Virus record (IMG/VR): IMGVR_UViG_3300017963_000708
Location: 1-25,525 of that record
Origin: a virus
Length of the DNA: 25,525 bases
Direction: 5' to 3' (one strand)
The notes beneath the pieces were generated by a model, which saw only the letters and a list, made by a program, of their open reading frames with translations, was not told the DNA's origin and did not search any database. Position numbers and translations under genes: made by a program. Shown piece by piece: positions 15,151-21,730 of this stretch. Numbering within the stretch: the stretch's first letter is position 1; every line of letters begins with the position of its first letter.

Positions 15151-15549
15151 ATGCCGTACCTGAGCAACGTACTGGACAACGCGGTCATGCACTTGGTGAA
15201 GGAACCGATGCCCACGGAGCACCGTGGTGGGAGTGGCGAACCGGCAGTGGATCCCGCGCCACCCGTGGACGCAACACCAGCGTGTGATGGTGCGGGGTGG
15301 GCAAGTGTGATCGCCTCCTGGACGCGCACGGGTGGTGGACCCACGCCCACGTTGGATCTCCAGGTGCTGTTGTGGGATCCCGTTGCGCTCGAATGGAACA
15401 CGGCGGACACGATCATGAGCGTGGCCCCTGGACAACTGGTTGTGCTACCCGTGGGCGGGTGCAGGTTCTATGCGAAGATCGTTGGTGTCACTGATGTGAC
15501 GGGGATCGGCGCGTGGAAGGTTCTTGTACGTCCATGGGACAGGAGGTAA
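15151..15549 (+). CDS. Hypothetical structural-type protein with Pro-rich linker
   Basis: 132 aa. ATG 15151 is preceded by GGAGGT (15140-15145) lying within the end of the previous gene. There are three parts: a short N-terminal helix (LSNVLDNAVMHLVKEPM), a Pro/Ala/Gly-rich linker (EPAVDPAPPVDATPACDG), and a beta-rich C-terminal half (ASVIASWTRTG, LDLQVLLWD, VVLPVGGCRFYAKIVGV, IGAWKVLVRPWD). It looks like a small modular virion or surface-display protein, with an N-terminal docking helix and a beta-sandwich head. It lies upstream of the fibre-like gene at 15826 and may be part of the same appendage. No family is recognised. Confidence 0.55.
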   Translation: MPYLSNVLDNAVMHLVKEPMPTEHRGGSGEPAVDPAPPVDATPACDGAGWASVIASWTRTGGGPTPTLDLQVLLWDPVALEWNTADTIMSVAPGQLVVLPVGGCRFYAKIVGVTDVTGIGAWKVLVRPWDRR

Positions 15550-15553
15550 GACC

Positions 15554-15826
15554 ATGGCGATCCCAGTGAACATCAGTGAAACTGCGTTGGGTGCAGCGTG
15601 GAGCAAGGTGGTGGACAAGAAGGATCGCGTCCGGAGTGGATCGCTTGTTGGATCCGCTGGCTTGCGGGCGGAGATTGCGTGGGACAACATCGGGACCGCG
15701 GCCATGGTGATCCCACCGGAGGCGATCGATTTCGAGTTGCCCATGTACAGGGAGCTGTGGGCGAGGGCGGAAGGTGGAGCTGTCGGTCCTGCTGAACTGC
15801 ATGGGCAGTTGTCGGAGATCGACTGA
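15554..15826 (+). CDS. Small hypothetical protein upstream of the fibre-like gene
   Basis: 90 aa. ATG 15554 is chosen because AGGAGG (15541-15546) precedes it; the longer TTG start at 15524 would overlap the previous gene. The stop TGA shares its last base with the ATG of the next gene (TGATG), so the two are coupled. The sequence begins IPVNISETALGAAWSKVVDK and contains a strand-turn region (LRAEIAWDNIGTAAMVIPP), with no membrane or export signal. Position suggests an adaptor or chaperone for the next protein. Function unknown. Confidence 0.55.
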   Translation: MAIPVNISETALGAAWSKVVDKKDRVRSGSLVGSAGLRAEIAWDNIGTAAMVIPPEAIDFELPMYRELWARAEGGAVGPAELHGQLSEID

Positions 15827-16941
15827 TGGCCTCGCCATTCGTTGCTGATGACATCCGATACAAGCAAAAGGATCTGATGCGTGTGATCGCTGGTGGTAGC
15901 ACGCAAATCCTCTGTGACCCGGACGGGCACGGCGATTTCCTCCACCCCGCGGATGCCCTTGCTGCAATCACGGATGAGGGACCTGCGAAGAGGTACACGT
16001 TGCTTTGCAATGGCCACTTTGCTGGGAAACAAGTCGATCTACGACGGCATTTTATTTTGGCCGCATCACGTGGTGGATTCGGCCCATCGGGGTTTGGTGG
16101 GGAGATCCGATACGATGCCGGACACGCTGTGCGAATGGCACCAGCGGACGCCAGTATTAGCGGGGTGCGGATCCTGGCTGATTCCGGGGATCCATCCCAT
16201 GCGGCCCTGTACGTGACGGATGATGGTCTTGGTGCTCACACCTTTGAGTCATTCGTCAAGGATTCGTACATCCAGGGAATGGCTGGGTGCAGGGGGCTTT
16301 TGGCAGAGCATTTGATCCCGGATGCCAATTTGATCTGCATATATGCTGGGGTGGATGGGAGTGCTGGTGGAGCACCAGCGATCCATGTCGAGGACGGCGG
16401 CGTGATCATGTTTCTGGGTGGCGGTGGTGGTGATGCGGCCACGGGGCTGTCCATTGGCCCAGGTGGCCTGGCGCTTGTCGGGGGCCCGTTCAACGTGTCG
16501 GCGGATCCTGTAGCTGGGCGCGTGGTGGACAACGACGGTGGATTTTTCATTTGCATGGAAAGTCTGCTAGGTGAGGCGGCGAGCGGGTACCGGGGCAGAA
16601 ACGGTGCGTTCGGCGTGCTGGCCAAGGTTCAGACATTCGGAGGGTACAGTGGGCTTGCTGTGGAGACGGATGCGGGCAGTCCATTGTTCATAGGTGACGT
16701 GAGCATGGATGGCATGGGAGCAACGGTGCCATACAGTAATTGGCTTGTTGCTGGCCCGCTGTTTCAGCTATTTACGGGATTGTGTATGGCGGGAACCACG
16801 GTGCCAGATCAGCGGCCAGCGAACGCACCGGAGGGCTTTCTATTCCTGGCCAGGGATCTTGGGGTGGCCGGTGTGGGCCTTCCGCTGTGGAGGACTGCCG
16901 GAGGCCAATGGGTGGACGCAACCGGAACGGTGGTTCCCTAG
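15826..16941 (+). CDS. Beta-helix-like fibre/spike protein
   Basis: 371 aa, start overlapping the previous stop. The N-terminal ~20 residues are short and helical. The body is a long series of Gly/Ala/Asp-rich short strands and turns with glycine runs (FLGGGGGDAATGLSIGPGG), suggestive of a right-handed beta-helix or similar elongated beta-structure. The C-terminal segment ends GLPLWRTAGGQWVDATGTVV, resembling the 'G.PlWw.g..WvdatG' endings I recall from phage fibre and head-fibre proteins. It is probably a receptor- or surface-binding virion appendage. It lies far from the tail-fibre end of the cluster and near the capsid genes, so a head fibre is possible. No enzymatic motif is seen. Confidence 0.6.
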   Translation: MASPFVADDIRYKQKDLMRVIAGGSTQILCDPDGHGDFLHPADALAAITDEGPAKRYTLLCNGHFAGKQVDLRRHFILAASRGGFGPSGFGGEIRYDAGHAVRMAPADASISGVRILADSGDPSHAALYVTDDGLGAHTFESFVKDSYIQGMAGCRGLLAEHLIPDANLICIYAGVDGSAGGAPAIHVEDGGVIMFLGGGGGDAATGLSIGPGGLALVGGPFNVSADPVAGRVVDNDGGFFICMESLLGEAASGYRGRNGAFGVLAKVQTFGGYSGLAVETDAGSPLFIGDVSMDGMGATVPYSNWLVAGPLFQLFTGLCMAGTTVPDQRPANAPEGFLFLARDLGVAGVGLPLWRTAGGQWVDATGTVVP

Positions 16942-16952
16942 GAGGATTACAC

Positions 16953-17180
16953 ATGCCAATGTGGGATGCAATTTTAAGGGTTGATTACGGGGCCCTGATC
17001 AAGCAACGCATGGCCTTGGCGGAATACACGGATTGCGGGGCGTACGAATCGGCCAACGGTACCCCGGAGGAGGGAGCCGCAATCTACTGCACTAGCATGG
17101 GCTGTCCGTGCCGGTACGATGGGCAGCGATGGATCGTGGTTCGCACTGGTGCTGGATTGAAGTCGTGCGAGATCGATTAG
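16953..17180 (+). CDS. Small cysteine-containing protein
   Basis: 75 aa. ATG 16953 follows GGAGG (16941-16945), just after the TAG of the fibre-like gene; longer readings upstream overlap that gene and lack a ribosome site. The C-terminal half holds five cysteines, DCGAYE, YCTSMGCPCRYD and SCEID, around a beta-hairpin with RWIVVRTG. This could bind zinc or, less likely without a signal peptide, form disulfides. It is the last gene before a promoter, hence the probable end of the island operon. Function unknown. Confidence 0.55.
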   Translation: MPMWDAILRVDYGALIKQRMALAEYTDCGAYESANGTPEEGAAIYCTSMGCPCRYDGQRWIVVRTGAGLKSCEID

Positions 17181-17201
17181 TGGTGTAGGGTTTTTAGAAC
17201 C

Positions 17202-17231
17202 TTGACTGATCACCCCGGGCCCCGATAGTAT
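17202..17231 (+). promoter_or_regulatory. Promoter, family member 2 (TTGACT-N16-GATAGT)
   Basis: TTGACT at 17202-17207 and GATAGT at 17224-17229 are 16 bp apart (alternatively TAGTAT at 17226-17231 with 18 bp). The sequence GATAGTATG is shared exactly with the promoter at 18310. The spacer carries a CCCGGG dyad (17214-17219), so this member also has a symmetrical GC-rich spacer. The 80-bp gap holds no other signal besides the AGGAGG of the next gene. Expected product: mRNA starting near 17237. Confidence 0.7.
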
Positions 17232-17260
17232 GGGGGCGCATTCACAACAGGAGGCGAGAC

Positions 17261-17860
17261 ATGGCCGATCCTTTCAAGTGTGACGATCTGGAGGTAGCAA
17301 CCTCCGCGCAAGCGGGAACCGTGGACAGCACGGTGGGGGACGTGACCTCCGCCGCCAAGCTGGTGGCCACCACCAACGTGGAGTGCGTGGACGTGGACGC
17401 CACGGGAGACGTTTCGGGCGATACCGGGACGTTCACGAGTGCCGCAACGGTGGGAGGTGTCGGCGTGGCCCTCCGTGGAACCGAACTGGATTCGGTCCAC
17501 AAGGAACTGGCGGCCCCGTTCACAAGTGCCGGTGGAGGCGCGTGGGAAACCGTGGACACGGCAGTGGTGCCCATGTCCGTGGACGGCACGATCATGGCGG
17601 TGGCCTCACTCGACGCGGAGGCCGCTGCGGCCGTGGCCGTGGCCCCCAACTTCCGCCTGGTGATCGACGGCAATGCCATGGGCGCGGTGTCCGTGGATCT
17701 CCTGGCCACCCAGGCCGCACTGGCCGCGGCGGTGAACGGCCTCCAGGCGGCCATCACGGCCGGGGCCATCAACGTGGAACTGCAAGTGCAGGATGACGGT
17801 GTGACGGCCGTTACCGTCAACCACGCCCTGATCACGGCGATCGGGCTGGTACAGAAGTAA
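17261..17860 (+). CDS. Fibre/decoration-like structural protein
   Basis: 199 aa with AGGAGG and ATG 17261, downstream of its own promoter. The N-terminal third contains GDVSGDTGTFTSAATVGGVG, a 'GdvsgdtGtFtgavtvgG' motif typical of trimeric beta-strand shafts in phage fibre proteins. The rest alternates Ala/Val-rich strands and helices (LLATQAALAAAVNGLQAAI) and ends in GLVQK. Codon use returns to the strongly GC-ending style of the capsid genes, which together with a dedicated promoter suggests high expression. Likely a virion surface protein; whether it sits on head or tail cannot be told. Confidence 0.55.
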   Translation: MADPFKCDDLEVATSAQAGTVDSTVGDVTSAAKLVATTNVECVDVDATGDVSGDTGTFTSAATVGGVGVALRGTELDSVHKELAAPFTSAGGGAWETVDTAVVPMSVDGTIMAVASLDAEAAAAVAVAPNFRLVIDGNAMGAVSVDLLATQAALAAAVNGLQAAITAGAINVELQVQDDGVTAVTVNHALITAIGLVQK

Positions 17861-17891
17861 CCGCCGGGCGATCCGGTAAAGGAGGCATGAC

Positions 17892-18248
17892 ATGGCCGGT
17901 GGAAAGAATTTTCCAGACGAGGATCTCCCGGGCAATTACTTCGCGGGACAGAAGCACATCACGAGGGAGCCCGATGATTACCCGGACCTGGATCAAATGC
18001 TGAACGCCCTCCGCGCTGGCGGTGGCGTGAGGATGGGATCCGGTACCGTGGTCACCCCGGGAACGTCCGTGGCGGTGGTGTTCCCGGAACCGTTCCTGGC
18101 CGGTGCCACGGTGCGCGTGGTGGCCACGGCCCAGGGGCAGAATGTCAACGTGTACCCCACGGCGATCACCGTGAACGGATGCACGCTGAACATCAGCGGT
18201 GCCCTGGGCGTGGACTGTGTGGTGACCTACACCGCGTTTGCGGAATAG
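17892..18248 (+). CDS. Small structural protein with a lectin-like beta C-terminus
   Basis: 118 aa from ATG 17892 (AAGGAGG upstream; ATG 17887 is out of frame and opens only a short ORF). The N-terminal ~45 residues are polar and contain YPDLDQMLNALRAGGG. The C-terminal ~70 residues are a run of beta-strands (GTVVTPGTSVAVVFPEPFLA, then VRVVATAQGQNVNVYPT and VVTYTAFA). The pattern 'tvvf..pF...p.V.vta.......n....ng' followed by a final strand resembles small beta-sandwich receptor-binding or H-type-lectin-like domains in phage fibre proteins. It shares the operon with 17261. Function inferred only from the fold-like pattern. Confidence 0.5.
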   Translation: MAGGKNFPDEDLPGNYFAGQKHITREPDDYPDLDQMLNALRAGGGVRMGSGTVVTPGTSVAVVFPEPFLAGATVRVVATAQGQNVNVYPTAITVNGCTLNISGALGVDCVVTYTAFAE

Positions 18249-18287
18249 CATCAGGCGCGGTCCCACCAGTTCATCCACACCATTGAA

Positions 18288-18317
18288 TTGACGCCCGCCC
18301 TCCCGGCGGGATAGTAT
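18288..18317 (+). promoter_or_regulatory. Promoter, family member 3 (TTGACG-N16-GATAGT) with inverted repeat in the spacer
   Basis: TTGACG at 18288-18293 and GATAGT at 18310-18315 are separated by 16 bp (or TAGTAT at 18312-18317 after 18 bp). The spacer contains CCCGCC (18294-18299) and GGCGGG (18305-18310), a perfect 6-bp inverted repeat with 5-nt centre. The TSS would fall near 18323, immediately before the GGAGG (18324-18328) that serves ATG 18335, so the leader would be extremely short. It starts the connector-tail transcription unit. Confidence 0.7.
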
Positions 18318-18334
18318 GCCCATGGAGGTTGGCC

Positions 18335-19117
18335 ATGGGTTATTGCACGCTCGATCAGATCAGGACAGAAGAGGGCCTCCCACTACCGCCTCCAGCGGGG
18401 GACGGCCCCACGGATGCCCGCGTGCTGGCCATGATCGAGGTTGCCTCCGCGCTGATCGACCGCTGGACAAACTGGTGGTTTGAACCCAGGGATCAAACGT
18501 ACCTTCTGGACGGCCCTGGCGATTCGAGATCGCTTTATTTCCCTGCCCCGATCGTGGCCATCACATCCGTGGAAAAACTCGACGCCCAGGGCAATGTCAC
18601 GCACACGTACGATCCCGGGGATTATGTGGTGTACAACCGACACCTCCAGGACAACGGCCCGGACGATCGGCGCAACTCACGGATCGAGTATCAACAGGCT
18701 GGCCCGCTATCCCTGGACGGGATCGTGTACAAGGAGCGGTTTTACGGCGGGGGCCCCACGTTCATGGCGTGGCCACGTGGCCAGCAAAATATCAAGGTGG
18801 TGGGAAGGTTCGGATACACCGATCCGGATCCCACTGGCGTGGACCCGGAGGGGGTCACCCCGGAAGCGATCCGGAGGCTGTGCCGTCTCCTCACGTTGCG
18901 GGTTGTGTGGCCCGCGTACAGCCACGGGGATCTAAATGAGATCATGGACCGTGGACGCCTCACGGATGAAAAGACCCGGGATCAGTCCTGGAAAAAGGCG
19001 TGGCCGTGGACGGAACGCCTGGCGGGTTCCACGGGGATCGGGATGTGGACCGGGGATCCTGAAATCGATCTGTTACTGATGACCTATCAACGCCCCATGG
19101 GAATCGCGGCGATCTGA
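18335..19117 (+). CDS. Head-tail connector (gp6/gp15-like adaptor)
   Basis: 260 aa. ATG 18335 is preferred over the TTG at 18329 because GGAGG lies 6 nt upstream of it. The N-terminus YCTLDQIRTEEGLP and the helix ARVLAMIEVASALIDRWTNW match the pattern of HK97 gp6/SPP1 gp15-type adaptors ('yat.eelr...g......d..l...i..As..Id..tg..F'). A beta-insert with YFPAPIVAITSVEKLD and DPGDYVVYN follows, and then C-terminal helices (EGVTPEAIRRLCRLLTLRVV). The adaptor binds the portal and extends the channel toward the tail. Its stop overlaps the next start (TGATG). Confidence 0.75.
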   Translation: MGYCTLDQIRTEEGLPLPPPAGDGPTDARVLAMIEVASALIDRWTNWWFEPRDQTYLLDGPGDSRSLYFPAPIVAITSVEKLDAQGNVTHTYDPGDYVVYNRHLQDNGPDDRRNSRIEYQQAGPLSLDGIVYKERFYGGGPTFMAWPRGQQNIKVVGRFGYTDPDPTGVDPEGVTPEAIRRLCRLLTLRVVWPAYSHGDLNEIMDRGRLTDEKTRDQSWKKAWPWTERLAGSTGIGMWTGDPEIDLLLMTYQRPMGIAAI

Positions 19118-19623
19118 TGTGGGTACCTCTTCACAACCCGGTCATGGCGATCGTGGACGCGGTGGACAGCGCGGCAACACGGACCTTCGATCCTCCGGGG
19201 GAGGACACCGGGGGCTTTGATGACCTCCTGGAACAGCCAGCCGTGTACCGTGATCCGGGAACCGGGGAACGGCGCACCGCGATCCAGACCACGGAGCGCA
19301 AGTTTCTGGCCCAGGTTGAAATGGACCTGGAGGCCCTCAAAAGGATGACGGAGGCGGGGGACATTCCGGATTTCGATCTGGTGCTGGTGGCACACGTCCG
19401 GGATCTGAAACGGCGCGGGTACGTGAACGCGGACGGCTCATGCGTGATCCAGGTTGGTGATCGTGTCCGTGAATTGCAACACCCCAGGCGTTCGGAAATC
19501 ATGGATCGTTTCGAGGGCAACCACACCCTGTGGATCGATGAGGTTCGATCCGCGTCCTGGGGATTCAGCGGGAGGCGTGACCTTTTCCTGTTTTTCTGCA
19601 CCAAGAAAACGGAGCCCATCTAG
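19117..19623 (+). CDS. Head-closure (stopper)-like protein
   Basis: 168 aa; ATG 19117 overlaps the adaptor stop. Position, directly between an adaptor and a gpG/gp10-like protein, is that of the head-closure or stopper protein of SPP1 gp16/HK97 gp7 type. The sequence has central helices (KFLAQVEMDLEALKRMTEAG) and a beta-rich part with FDLVLVAHVRDLKRRGYVN, a 'GDRV' turn and WIDEVRSASWGFSGRRDLFL, consistent with a small beta-barrel that may close the DNA channel. The similarity is not distinctive enough for a firm family name. Confidence 0.5.
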   Translation: MWVPLHNPVMAIVDAVDSAATRTFDPPGEDTGGFDDLLEQPAVYRDPGTGERRTAIQTTERKFLAQVEMDLEALKRMTEAGDIPDFDLVLVAHVRDLKRRGYVNADGSCVIQVGDRVRELQHPRRSEIMDRFEGNHTLWIDEVRSASWGFSGRRDLFLFFCTKKTEPI

Positions 19624-20261
19624 TGCCGTCAGGCATGAAAATGGATCCGCTGGCCATGCGTGCCGTGTTGGCGGCTTTGGATCCCAAGTCGAAAACCAAG
19701 GCACTGCGGCAAGCGATCCGCAAGGAGGCCCAGGGGCTCCGGTCGATCATGGTGCAGTCATTCCGCCTCCAGAAGGGGGGCACCAGGAAACGGTGGGCCA
19801 AGCTGTCCAAGGCCACGATCGCGTTGCGTCGATCGGAGGAAATGAAACAGAAGGGTGGACGGGTCAAGGGCACCAAGGCGTTGATCGCCACAGGACAGGA
19901 ACGTAAGGCGATCCAGGTCATGCCACCCAGGGGTGATTCCTGGGGGGAGCTATTCATCGGGATCCCGCGTGGCACCAGGCGCAAGGGTGGCGGCGGGTCC
20001 ATGATCAACATTGCCTTGATCCATGAATATGGCGCGGTGATCCGTCCCACGATGAAACAGAAGGCATGGTTTTGGGGGGCAATCAGCAAGAGCAATACCC
20101 CCCAGGCGCGTGCCATGCTGGCGCAACAGAAACAGCGCGGACGGTCCCGTGGCACGTCGATCTGGATCATTCCTCCACGTCCCAACATCGGGCCGTCCAC
20201 GGAACTGTGGGGGGACGGCCTGGACAGTAGGATCCAAGCTCACCTCCAGGCGGATCTGTGA
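19623..20261 (+). CDS. Virion morphogenesis protein (gpG/HK97 gp10-like tail completion)
   Basis: 212 aa from GTG 19623, whose G is the last base of the preceding TAG. The sequence is very basic. It contains KRWAKLSKATIALRRSEEMK, like the 'W.pls..t...r' of Mu gpG-type tail completion proteins, then ALIATGQERKAIQVM, a strand-turn IPRGTRRKGGGG and IHEYGAVIRPTM. The last, 'a..hefG', is a hallmark of the gp10/gpG superfamily. These proteins join tail to head. The C-terminal RNIGP-type ending (PPRPNIGPSTELW) also fits, as 'pRpflgp' precedes the terminal helix in the family. Confidence 0.75.
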   Translation: MPSGMKMDPLAMRAVLAALDPKSKTKALRQAIRKEAQGLRSIMVQSFRLQKGGTRKRWAKLSKATIALRRSEEMKQKGGRVKGTKALIATGQERKAIQVMPPRGDSWGELFIGIPRGTRRKGGGGSMINIALIHEYGAVIRPTMKQKAWFWGAISKSNTPQARAMLAQQKQRGRSRGTSIWIIPPRPNIGPSTELWGDGLDSRIQAHLQADL

Positions 20262-20270
20262 GGAGGACAC

Positions 20271-21239
20271 ATGGCGGTACCAACGATCACCACCGTGACA
20301 CCCAGCAACCTGATCGCCACCACGCGGGAACAGGTGATCATCACAGGTACCAATTTCAACCTGTGGCCTGATATCCCGTTTCCCAACGCTGGCGTGGCCG
20401 TGATGTTTGTTTTCAACGGGGAGGAATTCCTGGCGGATCACATCGGGGTGATCACGGACACGGAGATCCGTTGCACCGCGTTTCACTACATGGGCGATCA
20501 CAAGGCAAGTCCATGGACCGGGGACGTGCGAGTGTACAACCTCCAGGCGGACGGAACCCCGGTGCCTGGTGAGGTGGCCACGCTGGTGGATGCTGTCACG
20601 TACCGGCCGGACGATCACTTGCCTGGTGACACCGGGCAGTGGGGCCTCCTGGTGCGCGTCCTCCGTGAGTACCTCCGCCTGTTGAAGGTGACCCTCCGGG
20701 ACATTCCGATCGGGATTGCATCGCACACGGACTATCACCCCCAGGGCGTGATCGTTCATTACGACATTGATCTCCCGGCAGTTGGGATCGCGGACGTGGG
20801 CGCGGATATCCAGCCCCATACCCCGTACGATCCGGACCGGGATCGGACGGAGGGCCAGGAGGAGGTGTACCTCCGCACACAGTACCTGTGGCTGAGATTG
20901 TCCCTCCTCCCCCTGTCGGAAAACGTGGACGAAACCCTATCCCTGACGGAAACATTGATGCGTTTCGGACAGCGTGTGCGCCAGGTGCGTGTGCCCAAGG
21001 GGCCAGGGTCCACAGATCGGATCGTCCTCCGTCACTACCTTGACCCGGCTCCTGAGTTTGTGTTTAATGCTGGTATTGGAACGTCCCAAGCGGCGTTCAC
21101 TGTGAGGCTAGGCCCGGTGCCAATCGAAACGCCAGAAATCACCGATCGACTGTATCCGCTGGAGGAGGCCCTGGTACACGCCTGGGCCAATGTCGATCGG
21201 ACCGGGCCGGAACGTGAAACCACGATCCTGGAACCGTGA
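20271..21239 (+). CDS. Tail terminator-like protein with N-terminal IPT/TIG domain
   Basis: 322 aa with GAGGAGG and ATG 20271. Residues 1-95 are an IPT/TIG Ig-like domain: PTITTVTPSNLIATTREQVI, then ITGTNFN, FNGEEFLADHIGVITDTEIR and VRVYNLQADGTPVPG. This is the classic 'P.I.sisP......G..v.ItG.nF' layout. Residues ~115-322 form the second part, with LVRVLREYLRLLKVTLRDIP, a region LWLRLSLLPLSENVDETLSL and the repeated strand layout VFNAGIGTSQAAFTVRLGPV. By position (after gpG-like, before sheath), this corresponds to the tail terminator or tail completion protein. A TIG domain on a terminator is unusual and may protrude at the head-tail joint. Confidence 0.65.
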   Translation: MAVPTITTVTPSNLIATTREQVIITGTNFNLWPDIPFPNAGVAVMFVFNGEEFLADHIGVITDTEIRCTAFHYMGDHKASPWTGDVRVYNLQADGTPVPGEVATLVDAVTYRPDDHLPGDTGQWGLLVRVLREYLRLLKVTLRDIPIGIASHTDYHPQGVIVHYDIDLPAVGIADVGADIQPHTPYDPDRDRTEGQEEVYLRTQYLWLRLSLLPLSENVDETLSLTETLMRFGQRVRQVRVPKGPGSTDRIVLRHYLDPAPEFVFNAGIGTSQAAFTVRLGPVPIETPEITDRLYPLEEALVHAWANVDRTGPERETTILEP

Positions 21240-21251
21240 CCGGAGGCCGGA

Positions 21252-21701
21252 ATGCACACCCACGTTAAGATCGTCAACAGGACGCCCGGGCCCCTCACGA
21301 TCATGAACACCTGGGGCAAACAGGTGGAAATGATCCGGGCCCGCACGGTGTGGAAAAAGGGGGACGAGGGGCTGGTGAAATCGTTTGTCAAGGACGTGCG
21401 CCAGGTACCCACCTCCTTTTGCCTGATGCCCAAGGAGGAGGCCACCCTCCCACGGGCAGCGGCCAACGCGGATCAGATCGTGGGCCTCCATCGGGCGGGC
21501 ATGATCAGCGTGTCCCCTGTGACCGTCGAGGATGCCCCCCAGGCCCCGGCGGAGGAGGAGGGGGCCAAGGACACCTCCCCGGCCCCGAAGGCCACGGAGG
21601 AGGCGCGTGAGGGCTCACAGGACGCCAGCAAGGGGGACGGCAAGGACACCGGCAAGAAGGGCCGGGGTAAGGGTACGGGCAAGGCCAAGGCCAAGGACTA
21701 G
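21252..21701 (+). CDS. Small tail-cluster protein with acidic then Lys/Gly-rich tail
   Basis: 149 aa; GGAGG lies 5 nt before ATG 21252. Residues 1-85 form a compact beta-rich domain (VKIVNRTPGPLTIMNTWGKQ, then SFCLMPKEEATLPRAAANAD and VGLHRAGMISVSPVTVED). The last 60 residues are Pro/Ala/Glu-rich, then KGDGKDTGKKGRGKGTGKAK, a low-complexity basic tail like that of the protein at 11322. It sits directly before the tail sheath gene. Small proteins with an N-terminal 'v.i.N.t...l.l....g....l.P.e' domain often precede sheath genes. The exact role is unknown. Confidence 0.55.
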   Translation: MHTHVKIVNRTPGPLTIMNTWGKQVEMIRARTVWKKGDEGLVKSFVKDVRQVPTSFCLMPKEEATLPRAAANADQIVGLHRAGMISVSPVTVEDAPQAPAEEEGAKDTSPAPKATEEAREGSQDASKGDGKDTGKKGRGKGTGKAKAKD

Positions 21702-21730
21702 GGCCGGGCCAGCAACACCGGAGGGTCACC

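Noticed and set aside
17181-17201. TTTTT at 17191-17195 as an intrinsic terminator after the small Cys protein
   Set aside because: No GC-rich stem precedes the T-run within a suitable distance.
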